A model generated the notes under the pieces. The model saw only the letters and a program-made list of their open reading frames with translations. It was not told where the DNA came from and did not search any database. Positions 12,951 to 25,732 of a stretch of DNA of 64,000 bases are shown here, in pieces; within the stretch, counting starts at the first letter, position 1, and every line of letters begins with the position of its first letter. The stretch is taken from the NCBI GenBank assembly GCA_944989445.1, contig CALYLW010000044.1, positions 124,001 through 188,000 of the forward strand, written 5' to 3'. This DNA is from Ampullaceana balthica (Eukaryota; Mollusca; Gastropoda; Lymnaeidae). A program made the position numbers and the translations under genes.

Positions 12951-13391
12951 GGGCATCTCACTTTGTTGAGCGCAATACCTCAAATTTGATATAAGACCAA
13001 GATATTAAGAACATGTTAGAAAACGAAAACTTAAATAAATGAAGCACAAGCATATAATTAATATTTTAACGGCATTTTTTTGTCATTAAAGATTTTTACA
13101 ATAACTTACCTTGTATATGAATGGCATAAACTAAAATGTAGATATGGACACTGATTGTTACTTTAACATTGTTTACTCAACAGGAACCAGGTCGAAAAAA
13201 AAGATTCATTAATTTACATTTTGTTTTTATAATGTATACTGTATAGTATAGGAGAGAATTCAAATGAATACTTACTCAATATTGTCCACACCGTTCTGTA
13301 CTGTAAGTGTTAATGTTGGTTTGAGATTATATTGAACACTTGTTGTACTAAATAAGTAACTTCCTAGACGTCATATATGTTGGCACCCAAT

Positions 13392-13535
<144 letters not shown>

Positions 13536-14285
13536 GGGGTACATTCTTCCAAAAATAAGATTAAGCTATAATTTAAGACACACATAAAGTACTGGCTTGA
13601 AATTTGGTAAATATAATAAGTCATTTTAAAACCTGAAACGGTCTGATTGTGTACAAAGCGTAAATCTCCTTTCGCAAAACAAAAACAAAAAAAATTAAAT
13701 AAATAAATTTAAATTAAGAAGTGCTTTGGAAATAAATATTTATTAATAATAAAAAAACAGAAAGCTAAACAAACCATTAAACAATTTATATCTTCGCCTT
13801 AAAATAAATCATATTTGTGTAAATAATTTAAACAACTGATTACTTATGAAAGCACATATTAACAGTTTTACATTTGGCAAGTTTAAAAAAATATATTTTT
13901 TTTTAATTTGAAGATTAACAATAAATAAACCTCCCAAAAGTTAATGCGTGTTATCATGTAGTTGTTTTGTTTTTTGGACACTTAGTAAAAATTGGATTAA
14001 ATTCTCAAATACATTGATTGTTCGAACGGTATCCCAAATTTGAAAGCTTTTCTCACAAGGAGGACATTTTTGTAAACATCGAAACATTATTTTATTTATT
14101 GATTGATTTTAATCGAATAGACAAAGATCTGAATTGTATCGAAGATTTTGTTAGTTGTGTATACATGATTATATGGACATAGATAGTCTATAATATGATT
14201 ACGATAGTCGTTTATGCAGTATTGTAGAGTGAAAAAGGAATGCTAAGATATAAAAGAAAATTGTGTCAGAGAAAACATAAGAGAT

Positions 14286-14291
14286 TTTATT
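14286..14291 (-). terminator. Poly(A) signal of gene B
   Basis: AATAAA on the gene strand, 33 bases past the gene B stop. Confidence 0.5.
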
Positions 14292-14323
14292 TTTACGACA
14301 TCGTCTTTGTATTTGTTTCACAT

Positions 14324-14505
14324 TTAAATCCACTCAAGGCTGTCATTGAGCCCCAGATGAAACGTGCATTCCCCCTCCACAGTCCAGGATGTGTTCCTGA
14401 CAATCTCACGTATATCGACTTCATCAGTGCTCTGCTGCGATCCCCCGTAGATTGAAGTGTAGAAGAGCACATATCCCTCCAACTCTACCTCACATTCGAA
14501 GGTTG
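14324..14505 (-). CDS. Gene B terminal coding exon 5
   Basis: 182 nt from acceptor AACAG|CA to TAA at 14324-14326. It holds ATFECEVELEGYVLF, STDEVDI and the closing HLGLNDSLEWI. Confidence 0.85.
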
Positions 14506-17500
14506 CTGTTATAGAGATCAAACAATCTTTAAAATTCAATTAAGGAATTAGGATTTATTAAGATGTGCAGAACTATGAGCTTTTAGAAAAAGTGACACTC
14601 AAACCAGAGGCGTCACTAGGGTTGGTGTCACCCGGGGCGGTAGCTCTTGGTGTCACCCCCCTCCCCATGACTTGCCCCATAAATCTCCTCGAGTCTGCCA
14701 AATACCGGGAACACACAGATTCTTTAGTAACGTTTGAAAATATATATCAAATATTTGTTACAAAGGCATTAGGAGAAAAGTTGAATTTAAAGTCGATAGG
14801 TAAAATGTTGTAACATTTAAAAACGAAGAACTAAATAGAAAAAATGTTAATTTTACATTTTTATTTTAACATAAAATTATTAATTTTAAGTCTTAAGTAA
14901 TACGGTTAAATAACTGTAATATCTTCAAATTTCACAATCTTGGGGGATTCAACTTACGGAGTTTTCGAGTTAGGGAAACTGGCGTAATATGCGCAGATTA
15001 ATCAAGGACAATGTTGATATTGAGAGGGGAGGACAGCCATAGTGTCTAGAAGGCTTGACAGGAAAGAGGGGCGACGATGTTTCATATGAAAGGAGCCAAC
15101 TTGGTTTGGCATACTGACACAAGCCCTTGAGAGGAGACACCTTCCCTCCCCTCCCCCACTTTACTCCCTCGACAGTGGGATAGGGATTGTAAGATTTTTC
15201 TTTTTAAAAGAATGACTGTAAAATCATATTGACATTTGTATGATAAGAAACCCCGCAAAGGCCAAAAACATAATAAACATATTATAATGGTTTAAATGAA
15301 ATATATTTATAAATTAAATGTAATTAATTATTCACTTTTTTGTTGTCGAGGATAAAAGTGAAATACAGTCGGACGTCGCTAAGTCGAACTTCCCTAAGTC
15401 GAAAACCTCCCTATATCGAATTAATTGTTAGGTCCCGGCAAAATTCCATAAGACTAATGTCTTTTAGATCTCCTTAACTCCAAGATTTTTTTCCTTTCAT
15501 CCTCTCTTAGTCAAATTTTCCAAGGCGTTTGGGTTATTATTCTGGAGTGACATTTCAGAACACGTGTTCCGTAAAGCCACCTAAATGGACGTAAAATCTT
15601 ATCTTAGTGCATATGTATACAAATTTAAAAATTAGATATTTAGTGGCGCACTTTTGAGCTGGCGCCCTAGGCAACTGCCCCGATGCCAAACCGTTGTTAC
15701 GCCACTGTTGAGCACGGCACATCATAATATCGAGTCCATCGCTTTCCAGATTTTTAATAATTCCAGAACTGATGTCAACAGCCTTTTCCCGTTTAAAGGG
15801 AAAAATCCCAAGGAATACTTCTATTACCTCCACATTTCTATTGTGAATCTTCACATATCTTATCACTTGGGACATTTGATCAGTGTGTGATGTGTCAGGT
15901 GTGCTATCGAACATCATCCCGAAATACCTAGAAGATTTTATATCCATGACAAGCTTCTCTTTCACATGATTTGCTAGAACATGTATAAACTCATTCTGAG
16001 TTTTTGGTGCTAGATAAGATACCGATGCTTTGAGTTTACATGTGCTTTGCTTTAACCTCATTAGGTGCTCTTTCAGGACTGGATCATATTTAGATAGAAA
16101 CTCAACCATTTCAAGAAAGTTTCCTTAATTAAATGAAAATTCATCTTTATTGTGGCCCCGGAATTGCAGATTTTGCTTGGCGAGAAACAATGTAATATCC
16201 AGCAACCTATGCAAGACGTCTTTCCACTATTTATTCTCAATGTCCATCATAACAATACTTTCGTCATCAATTATTTTGTGCACTCTAAGCCCTGCTGCCA
16301 AAGTTTTACATTTTTCCTAATTTAGTTTTATTGTAGTTTGTGGAGACGTTTTATTATTGCATGTTAACTGATATTTTATTTTATTAATACGTTTTCGTTT
16401 TCAACGTATTTCATTGTATTTCTCAATTTCTTTCTAGATGAAAAAAATGTGTATTCTTTTTTTTCTGACATAAATTCGTACACAGTAAATTTTAGGTTTG
16501 GGTGTCACCCCCTGATGGGTGTCACCCGGGGCGGCCCGCACCCCCCTAGTGACGCCACTGACTCAAACAAGTTTTAAACCTGTTACTTAAGGTCGGTCCA
16601 CACATCAAATTTTCTAGCAAAACTTGGTCTTGTCACAACTTTCAAAATCTTTATACATAGCTAAAAATAAATTATGAGTTCGCCAAATAAAATAGTGCGT
16701 GACGTAATTTATGACGCAATTTTCAATGGTCATATTTGTACGGAACATTTGCTATTGGGTCGGCATTTATTCTTTTAACGAGCTCAGTATATCATTATTT
16801 ATTTTTAAATGTTTTTATTAATTTTGGGAAGACAACAATTCTTTATAAGTAAAATTTGATGATCCCCACTTATACAATTGGAGAATTGAATCTGGTTGGA
16901 GAGTTTGCCGGCAAACTAACACTTGTTGACAATGAATTAGAGCATGAGTTACCAAACTACGGCACGCGAGCCACATCAGGCCCGCGAAACTATTTTAACT
17001 GGTCCGCAAATGATACTTAAATAATGAATGTACTTTAGGAGCATATGGTAACGAGTTTTTCCGTTTCAATTTAAATAATAATAAAAAATACCATATAATC
17101 ATCACATATTTGGAAAATTCCCGGTTTCTTTGTTGCTAAAGTTTGCTGTATTCACTTATTATATATTTTTTATTCTTTTGTGGGAAGATGTGTGCACTAG
17201 TTATGATTTTTAAAATTAAGTTTTCCTTCTTCGATACCTTGTTATCTAATAGCTGTATTATTTGCCTTTTTTATTGTCCTCGGCTGACCCACAATTAACA
17301 CAGAAGGCTAAACTTAAACTTAGTTTTTCGTCAAGATTGGTTAAGCGGCCCGTTCTCGTGTTTTTGTCAGCCCCCAGCCCACCGTGAAAAAAGTTGAGTG
17401 AATCCTGAATTAGAGGAATCAGTTTTCAAGGAAGAAATCAAGACTTTTGCTTTAATTGAAGTTACTTTTGAGAACTGTACAAATTCGATTAAAATTGTCT

Positions 17501-20054
17501 CCTGATTATATGTTTTAGTATAACGTATATTGGTTGAAATAATTCGATTTGAGATAGCACTTTTTGTTAGAGTATTACATTAAATTGGTTGGTTATAAAA
17601 TAGTTTAATAAAGCAGCTAATATTCAGAATATAAGCTGTTAATTATTTAATTCAGTTTTAGATTGATTAATGGAAACAAATGTTTTTAAAAAAATATCAG
17701 AAGTAGCTCGGAATGAGGACATGGCTATTGTCTAATATTTAAATATTAAAACAATATTTAACTATTATTATGTTGTTATATATTTTAATGAAATAAATTT
17801 CAATCTTGCAGCACCCGTGAAACTACTTTATTTACTTTCAATAACTTAGTTAACAAATGTAGTGTACCGTGATGAAATAATAAATATTGTTTACCAAAGC
17901 GATTTCTTGCCAGTGTTTTTTCAGATGCTGTGAAAATGTAATCGTCAATGTTAAATGTTTCTCTATTTGCAAGATTAATATCAATTGTGTCAGCTGGCAA
18001 CAGATTTCTGACGAACCATGGAAGGTCTTCTAGTGAGAGTGATAACTTGCGAACAAGTCCTGTTGAAGATTAAATGTTCATTGAAAAGTATTTCTTAATT
18101 GAATGCATTTTTGGGGAGTATTTTTAGGTACATATTTTCATGATTTTCCATGAATTAAATTACAGACATAAAGCAAAAACAAGTAAATTTGACTTTTCTG
18201 TGGCATTTACAATATTTAATACCAACTTTCTTATCACAAAACACAACACCGATTGTGTATCAACTATTACCTTCGCGATATCAAGAAAACTTACCTTTGA
18301 GCCTTCCAGAGGTAATTTCTACCTCAGTTCCAATCTCAGTACTAAACTCACACCCTTTCATTCCATTCATTGGATAACTTTTATCATCCTGAAAGCGAAA
18401 GGAAAAGTGTAAGCATACTAGTGTCACAAATTGATAATTGACTAATTAAGGCCGTAGATAGCAAGTGCACTTTTTTAAACTTAAAGTTTCATTTAATAGT
18501 TCAAAGAAATAACTTTTTTTTCAATATCCTATTGCCACTAAGGATTTGTGACGAATAATTTTGAACATCTAAAACTGTCCGGATGTGAAAAAAAGTTTAA
18601 AATACCTCATTATTAACAATGTTTTTAATATTAAACGTAATTCAGATACCTTGGAATAAATATTCTTGAACGATTTTCAGGACTGGTATACACATTTTGA
18701 AAGGGATAAACTAGTTTTAAAAAAAGTTGAGCTCACGGCAGCTAATCAAAAGGCCTTGAACTTGCCCGTATAGACGAGTTTTTATTTCACCCAAACTGAA
18801 CTCAGCACGTAGAACCGTTGGTTCAAGATGGAATCTCTATCAAAACGATTTGAGTTCTTGTGAAAACAAAAGAAAATGCAAGGAAAATAAAGGAGCTGGT
18901 ACACTAGAAGGACAAGGAAAATCAAGAAAATGTAATTAATCCCTAACATCAAACATATCAGGGGTAATAAATAAAATAAATGTTTTATCATATATACGAT
19001 GGTATGCACACCCTCTATTACCTTCACAATAACCCAAATTCTTACCCCTCGGCATGTCAGGTAAAACGTATATTTATTTTAAACAGAAAGAGAATGCTGT
19101 TGTTCTATGAGTTAAAGAGTAAAGACAATGGTTCAAGATGAAGTCTATAATGAATTTATATTGTCATATATTTGTCAAAATATAAATGACATTTAATTAT
19201 TTTCCTTTTGGTTTGCGAATTTGAGAGGTGATCAAGATTTTAAGCTTTTACTACAATTTTTATTGTTTTTAAATGAAATTTCACGAGAAATGAAACTGCC
19301 ATTAGTAACGAATTAGGAAGCACTAATCATAACAGAGTTTGTGATTTTATTCATAGAGGATATAAACGAACTTTACGTGAACATTAGATTTGTAAGAGAT
19401 TGAAATTACAGTGGAAATCTAACTCTCTATCTTTCTGGTGGTAAACCTTGATTTCAAAATTTTAAGGATTGATATTGTACTCACTTCTTCTACTATATAT
19501 TATATGAAAACTTTTGTTTTCCTAGCGGCCGTCTATAAATGACGTCACCCATCTGGTAGGGGGAAGGAGGTCACACATTTGTGACAACGGATGAAGAGGG
19601 GGGAGAGGGGATGAAAAATCGACCAAAAATCGCGTGATGTCATTTATGGACGGTCCCCTACCACAAGTTCTAAAGATGACCACGTCACATCTTCGTATGA
19701 AAGTACCACATTGTGCTTGCTTGCTACACCTGTTGATTGGTCAATATATAAAAACTTAAAAGGTGTACTATGACTTTGAAGGACAAGTTATTATTATTCA
19801 TTCAAATTCATTTAAGGCAGAAATTTAAAATAGCAAATTTATAACTGATATCTGATTGATAAAACTATAGATAAAGTAGCGTTTAAAAATATTATTTATA
19901 TGACGGTAAATTTTGGTGTAAACATAAAATTAAATTTCTTTTCTATGATGCTGAAACTAAGCCTTGCCAATGAGATATTGTATGCTAACTCACCTGCTAA
20001 TCCATTTCTGCTTTGATATTGTTTTATCCATTTACCAACATTATAGATATACAT
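14324..20054 (-). CDS. Gene B: five-exon paralogue, closest to gene A (189 aa)
   Basis: Coding exons on the minus strand: 19994-20054, 19662-19729, 18295-18388, 17895-18059, 14324-14505; all GT-AG, phases 1-0-1-1, 570 nt, 189 residues. Exon 1 was found by similarity to gene A (VG..I..Y....GL.G), and exon 2 by its VTWSS and spacing. Shared landmarks are TSGRLKG closing exon 3, LEDLPWFVRNL in exon 4, FECEVELEGYVLF and STDEVDIREIV in exon 5, and HLGLNDSLEWI at the end. No signal peptide. A 5' untranslated exon (donor after 21004) joins an acceptor TTTTACAG 24 nt before the ATG. AATAAA is at 14286-14291. Intron 4 is 3.4 kb, against 0.43 kb in gene A, largely because a hAT element sits in it. Molecular function is not recognised. 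Confidence 0.8.
14605..16560 (-). mobile_element. hAT element with 8-bp target duplications, in gene B intron 4
   Basis: Termini are inverted: CAGAGGCGTCACTAGGG on the left and CCCTAGTGACGCCACTG on the right. ACTCAAAC is duplicated exactly at 14597-14604 and 16561-16568. Inside, minus-strand 15640-16107 encodes VEFLSKYDPVLKEHL and SSRYFGMMFDSTPDTSHTDQ, the DUF4371 region of ZMYM1-like hAT transposases, so only a transposase fragment remains. A Tigger-like end (CAGTCGGACGTCGCTAAG, 15366) may be a nested insertion. Confidence 0.88.
15640..16107 (-). pseudogene. hAT transposase fragment (DUF4371, ZMYM1-like)
   Basis: About 155 codons open on the minus strand, covering the DUF4371 core through CRAQ, with the RNase H-like catalytic remainder and dimerisation region missing. 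Embedded in the hAT element; not a host gene. Confidence 0.8.
16935..17405. mobile_element. Probable Charlie-like hAT remnant in gene B intron 4
   Basis: TTACCAAACTACGGCACGCG near 16950 and GCGGCCCGTTCTCG near 17345 resemble eroded ends of the same class as 54881-55626. Terminal repeats and target duplication are not clear. Confidence 0.4.
17895..18059 (-). CDS. Gene B coding exon 4
   Basis: 165 nt (55 codons), acceptor CAACAG|GA, donor TTTG|GTAAAC. LSLSLEDLPWFVRNLLP aligns to LELPLDNLPNYVRQLI of gene A. Confidence 0.83.
18295..18388 (-). CDS. Gene B coding exon 3
   Basis: 94 nt, acceptor TTTCAG|GATGAT, donor AAAG|GTAAGT. It ends in EITSGRLKG and has exactly the length of gene A exon 3. Confidence 0.85.
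19525..19656. mobile_element. Short inverted-repeat MITE beside gene B exon 2 donor
   Basis: Ends CGGCCGTCTATAAATGACG and its approximate reverse complement, CATTTATGGACGGTCC. The 4-bp repeat CCTA flanks both sides. A related end occurs at 60762. It begins five to six bases inside intron 2 of gene B. Confidence 0.65.
19662..19729 (-). CDS. Gene B coding exon 2
   Basis: 68 nt, acceptor CAACAG|GT, donor GTG|GTAGGG, phase 0. It encodes HNVVLSYEDVTWSS in its core. The first intronic bases of this donor abut a short transposon. Confidence 0.75.
19994..20054 (-). CDS. Gene B coding exon 1
   Basis: 61 nt, start context ACCATG, donor CAG|GTGAGT. It encodes MYIYNVGKWIKQYQSRNGLA plus a split Gly; same length and phase as gene A exon 1. 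Confidence 0.75.
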
Positions 20055-21003
20055 GGTCCAGAAAATTCAGATTATACTGTAAAATAAATCTATATGATTT
20101 TGGTTGTGGTTTTATAAATATAGAACTCGAAAGTATACTTAATAGTCAAAACAAATAACAATAAATTTCTAAATTGATTTTCATTTTGTTTGAATTACTC
20201 GAAATATAGTTTTCAAATTTGAAAAAAATAATTAATGATGCGTATTGTTTATGAATATACGTGTTACAATCGTTTAATTAAAAAAAAACCGTTGTAAAAT
20301 CTCGGAGTGTATTTTATTGCTATGTTTACGTACCAATGTGAAGTCAAATTCTTTCAATTTTTGATGATTTCATTAAATATTCAAAGAAGAAGACCAAACT
20401 CTTGTCGCTAAAAATGTCTTTATTGGAGGAAGAATTTAACTTCATTGAAGAAATAATATTTAGTGAATTACAGCTAGTAAACTTAATTCTGATGACTCTC
20501 TCTCGGTTTCTGAGATTTTGTGGGGAAAATAACAACTCCTCGAATTCTATATTGTTTTTAAATATGTATATTATTTATTTATCCATTTCTGTAAAAACAA
20601 ACAACTCACCTCAAAATGTAAAAAAATATATTACTCTTTTAGGAACTGTAATACATTTTCTTAATACAATCAGGACAAGACTATATTTTAAACTCGATTG
20701 CAGACTTTGATGATGTATTCTTTAAAACATATAGTTCCTAATATGAAGCCAAAAAGGTTTTACAAAAACAAAACCGGAAAATAAAGAGCACTGAAGTTGT
20801 TGTATACATTTTTTCATACACATTTTTTTTGAAGTTGCAATGCATTTAAAGTGTGATCTGGTATACATAATAGGCCTAACGGAAATCCTTTTTCAAATTG
20901 TTTATCGAACAGAAAAAAATGTGTACGAACACTGTGACAAAGTCAATACAAAATTTAAATAACAAAATTAAAATGGCGTTTATCTGTCATTTTTCTCACC
21001 TAC

Positions 21004-21265
21004 CTTCTTATAAAAAAATATTGTAGGAAATATTTCAAACTTAGCAACTGAAATTAAGCGCATTTAAATATATTTTTAAAAATGAACAGTGTATTGCCTA
21101 AGAATCGTCAAGACTTACATAAAGTAGAGTCTTATATACAGTAGATCTTAAGGTTACGTGGCCAAGTTTGCGCAATTTTCATTTAATGGAAATATTTTTG
21201 GGGTTATTTTTATATTACGTATTGTTTTCTTTTAAAATTCTGAAACACGTCATGAAGAAACGGAA
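21004..21265 (-). promoter_or_regulatory. Gene B promoter and 5' untranslated exon
   Basis: On the gene strand: ATGACGTGT, about 90 bp of AT-rich sequence, GGCCACGTAA (21154-21161 on the plus strand is TTACGTGG), then TGTATATAAG (21131-21140). A start site near 21105 would give an untranslated exon ending at donor AAGAAG|GTAGGT (21004). The acceptor before the ATG at 20054 is TTTTACAG. It is a paralogue of the gene A promoter. Confidence 0.55.
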
Positions 21266-21889
21266 TGATCTCGTTTTAGAAATGGTGGAGAATTATTCCC
21301 ATCGGATTAAGGCGCTGGCTGGATTTAGTTTTTGGTCTTTTATTTTAAATGCATAAATGTACTGTTTTTTGTTATTTCTGATGTCAATTTTATTTTGTTG
21401 GTATTTTGATGTGACTACTGTGTTGTTGGTCTTTTGGGCCACTTTTGACGTTATAACTTTATCCAAAATGAGTAATTTTGCATATTTCTCAAATGTCAGA
21501 AGAGCTAACAAAAGTGCCAGACTTTGTGCAATGATAAAACCCCTTACACGCATTTAATTAATTTATTTACAAGATATTTATTGTTAAATTAAAAAACTAC
21601 ATGAAAACTTAGAAAATATTTAGTACATATGTATTTTTTTTGAGTTCTCTATACATAGGTTTGGGAATACCAGTGTTCCCCCTTGAGTCTTTTTTTAAAA
21701 ATGGGGAAAACTCCCTTTGCAAAAAGTTAGGATCAATTCATGGGTCTACATACAAATTCTAATGGCAAGATTTTCCCAGGACCAAGCAACGGTTATATTC
21801 GATAATTGTTTTGTTAGGTTTGCCTATGCAAAGTATGGGTTTAGATATTGCAAGGGGGGGGGGAAGATTTGTCGATCGTAACGGACTAA

Positions 21890-22386
21890 TAGATGTTAAC
21901 AATTTTTTTTGTCCTCAAAATTATCAATGGTCAACCTAACAACTTTAACACCAATGTTAAAACGGTCCTACTTTATGGATCCGAAACATGGTGGACGACA
22001 GAGACAACAAAAAATAGACTCCAGACCTTTGTTAACAGATGCCTCAGAAATATTCTGAAAATAAAAAGGTTCGATAAGGTCAAAAACTCCAAGCTGTGGG
22101 AGAGATGTGGACAAAGAACAGTAGAACAACAAATCATGGAAAGAAAGTGGAGATGGATTGGACACACCCTCAGGAAAGATAACAGCAGGGCTAGGCAGGC
22201 CTTAGATTGGAACCCCCAGGGCAAGCGACAACGAGGAAGAACCAAGCGTACATGGAGACGGAGCATGTTGGAAGAGCTGGGAAGAACTGAAGCGACTGGC
22301 AAGGGACCGTGTAGAGTGGCGAGCTTTGACAGAGGCCCTATGTTCCACAAGGAACTCAAAGGACAAATGAATGATGATGAATGAAC
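21890..22386 (+). mobile_element. LINE remnant (RTE-type), 3' part of ORF2
   Basis: An open frame with YGSETW, TFVNRCLRNIL, RKWRWIGHTLR and ALDWNPQGKR, typical of the end of RTE-clade polymerase ORFs. It ends in an ATGATGATGAATGA tail, the usual RTE 3' end. It is 5' truncated and sits 0.6 kb upstream of the gene B promoter. Frame is intact over about 160 codons, suggesting a fairly young insertion. Confidence 0.8.
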
Positions 22387-22389
22387 CTA

Positions 22390-23880
22390 ACAACTTATGA
22401 CAAAAGTGGCAATTGGGAAGAATTTTGGGCATCTAAAATATTTTAACCGCTGCCCAAAACGCCTTGACTGTAAAGCAAACAAAAGAGTTCAAAATCATTT
22501 CCCTGTATCTCAATTGGTTTTTTTTTGTGCTATTAAATATTTTCTACTTTTAATTTTCTGGAGACTTAATCATATTTTTTTATTGTAATTTAATATTTTA
22601 ATATGAATATAGAAATATACCTATCAAAAAACTAAATTAAATAAAAGAACACAATTTACATGTTTAAGGTGTTTATTTTTTTATTGATATTGGTTAACAG
22701 TTGGAATAATATGGTAAAACTTAAATATGATAATTAATATATTTACGAAAATGCTATTTCACAAACAAATACATAATATCAAATAATTTTATTTTGTTAA
22801 ATTATTGTCACACTCATACGACATGTGCCATTCAAAATTGAATTATTCACAAGTTTCATTGTTAACATAAAGGCGACGGTTTTTATTGAAACTGACACAT
22901 CCTCAGGAGCACAGTAGCTCAGTCTAATCAATTAGTCATATTAAACATACTTTTTTAACAAGCATGAAGTAGGCGTATACTCGATATATGTACATTTTAA
23001 AATAAATACACTTTTATTTTGTTTTTTATATTAAGACTTAATATATGGTGCATATAAAATTGTAATTTAAAATTAAATTGTAAAATTAAATGCAAAACAC
23101 ACACACAAAAATAAACAAGTTCCTGATGAAAAATTATTAACATATAATAACAATTTAGTACTATATCATTTCCACAAGCACGATAATATGAAATATTGTA
23201 CAATTTTTTTATTTATAGTTTTATCAACGTAGTATTTTAGCCAAAGATCATAACCTTTAATGTATACATTTATTAAAAAAACACAAAATCCGAAGCTAAA
23301 TATTTTTTAAAAGATATTTATAGATGTATAATTGCATTTACATTTGAAAGACTTCCGTAAAGTTAATAAGCAGACTCTTTCATTGGATTTTATTTCTCTT
23401 GGGAACTCCAAGTATAGGGCACAAAGTACAAATGCATTAAGAGGTCTACAGATAAAGAGTGCATCACCAAATCAAATGATCGAAAACTGCACTTTAACAT
23501 TTCATCAACTCCTTGCAATAGGCAACAAGCAGGAGATATTTTAAAACACCACAAAGGGTACCCATCACAAACTTACTTTTCACAAGACATCGAAAACTCG
23601 ACTTTCACAGCCCATCACCCATTACAACCCATCAAAAACTCGAATTTTACAAGCCATCACAAGCTCTTATTTAAAAGAAAACGACACATGTCTTGCAGTT
23701 CATAGAAAACAAACAATAAAAATGTCACAGTGTGTTCTAACTTGATGGTTAACTCAATCTTATATTGAAGAGAAGAACGAAAAACAACATGAGGCACAAG
23801 GACACTTTTAAAAAATCTCAAGGAATTTTCTTAAAGTTGATATGTTTCAAAAATTGTCTTTCTACAAAAAGTTGATTATA
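22390..23880. other. Intergenic AT-rich sequence with short repeats
   Basis: 23560-23670 has irregular repeats of CATCACAA and AAAACTCGA. No family exon found despite looking for the Trp and terminal motifs. Confidence 0.45.
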
Positions 23881-23888
23881 TCACCCAC

Positions 23889-24475
23889 AGGAAGCTCTTC
23901 ATATATTTCATCCACAGGAAGCACTTCAAATATATCTCATCCCCAGGAAGCTCTTCAAATATATCTCATCCCCAGGAAGCTCTTCAAATATATCTCATCC
24001 CCAGGAAGCTCTTCAAATATATCTCATCCCCAGGAAGCTCTTCAAATATATCTCATCCACAGGAAGCTCTTCAAATATATCTCATCCCCAGGAAGCTCTT
24101 CAAATATATCTCATCCCCAGGAAGCTCTTCAAATATATCTCATCCCCAGAAAGCTCTTCAAATATATCTCATCCCCAGGAAGCTCTTCAAATATATCTCA
24201 TCCCCAGGAAGCTCTTCAAATATATCTCATCCCCAGGAAGCTCTTCAAATATATCTCATCCCCAGGAAGCTCTTCAAATATATCTCATCCCCAGGAAGCT
24301 CTTCAAATATATCTCATCCCCAGGAAGCTCTTCAAATATATCTCATTCCCAGGAAGCTCTTCAAATATATCTCATCCCCAGGAAGCTCTTCAAATATATC
24401 TCATCCCCAGGAAGCTCTTCAAATATATCTCATCCCCAGGAAGCTCTTCAAATATATCTCCTCCCCAGGAAGCTC
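23889..24475. repeat. 29-bp minisatellite
   Basis: About 20 copies of AGGAAGCTCTTCAAATATAT plus CTCATCCCC, nearly identical. Since 29 is not a multiple of three, all frames cycle. None contains a stop on the plus strand, giving a long spurious open frame (23842-24486) with a 29-residue period. Confidence 0.95.
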
Positions 24476-24479
24476 TGCC

Positions 24480-25610
24480 TCCCTAGTTCATTGGGCTTGA
24501 TTTGTCTGCGACGAAATTTGCAACAACAAATCTTTTTTTTTAAAAATTAAATTTCATACTAGTCATGACCCGTGCTCTCCGGTTAGTTTCAGGTTTTCAA
24601 CATGAGATGCCCGCCCCTGTTGATAAGATAAAAACAATCATGGAACATTTTCAATTGCTCAAATGTGCTACCATACTAAGAAAAAAAAAGTACATGAATA
24701 GTTTCCATGTATCGAATTATTTCTGACTTATTCATAAATTATAATTATTGATATATTCTTGATTCACAGAAAAGCCCACAATTAAAAAATTGTTGCAACC
24801 ATAATAGTCTCCTAAAATGTTAAAGAATGCTTAAAGCATGAAACTTTATTTTGTTCTCATAAGTCAAAAAACCTAGAGGTCTTAGTGATAGTCTATTCTT
24901 ACCTCTTACTTTTCCTACATTGTTTTATTCATCTATATTTTGTTAGAATCTCACCATAGCTGTCTTCAGACTGTACAGGTTAAAAAAAGGATTTTAAATT
25001 ATTTTCAGAGCAACGTCTAAATACTATGAAAACAATTCAATAATAAGTTCTAATAAGATTAATAATTGATTTATTTTCTAAAGAAAAGTTTGTATTGATA
25101 GATTTACAAATCTACATAAAATATATAACATTTAAAAATCAAGATATTTAAAGGAAAAAAATTAATTTTGCTTCTTAAAGAAACGAATTTTTAAAATTCT
25201 AAAAATAAATACTTTATTATTTTTAATTAAAAAACAATTTTCTCTTGATTTCTTACAAACTGTTTGATAACAAGAAGATGTTATAATAACATACCCTCTT
25301 TTATCTTCCTCTTAAAATAAGTCACATTTTTAACAGTTAGCTTGAAAATATGTTCTTTGTGAAGCTCTTTCGTTAATAATGAAAAGCTAGATTATGCAAT
25401 CTAGTAAATTAAAGTTTATTTTTATAAGACATATTTTATTGAAATAAGTAGGCAATTTTTTTCTTACTATGTTTTAAATTACTTTTAAATATTATCTGAA
25501 CACGAATTCAAGTGCCGAAAGACTCTTTACAAAAATGTAATGGGCTTATAAAACCAGTTTCATGCTGCAATAAGAATGTAAATTAAATCAATTAATTGTT
25601 TGCTTTGATG
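24480..25610. other. Intergenic AT-rich sequence, nothing recognised
   Basis: Between the 29-bp minisatellite and the ACGTG cluster; only short frames. Confidence 0.45.
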
Positions 25611-25639
25611 GATGCTCCACCTATCCACACACACAACGT

Positions 25640-25732
25640 TCATCATTGAGACCATGCCGTTGAATGCACCACTCATCATTGAGACCATATCGTTGAGGCT
25701 CCACTCATCATTGAGACCATATCGTTTAAGAA
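25640..25732. repeat. Short tandem repeat, about 33-36 bp unit
   Basis: Three copies of CATCATTGAGACCATATCGT with slightly different spacers. Confidence 0.8.

Noticed and set aside
12765..12983. 72-codon minus-strand open frame in the duplicated block
   Set aside because: The other copy has a stop and a frameshift, and changes are not concentrated at third positions, so coding is unlikely.
18600..18710. MCIPVLKIVQEYLFQ followed by a donor, considered as exon 1 of gene B
   Set aside because: Leaves no room for exon 2; the candidate at 19994-20054 matches gene A exon 1 in length and residues and has exon 2 correctly placed.
21968..22432. Several minus-strand open frames of 65-128 codons
   Set aside because: All are shadows of the plus-strand RTE polymerase fragment.
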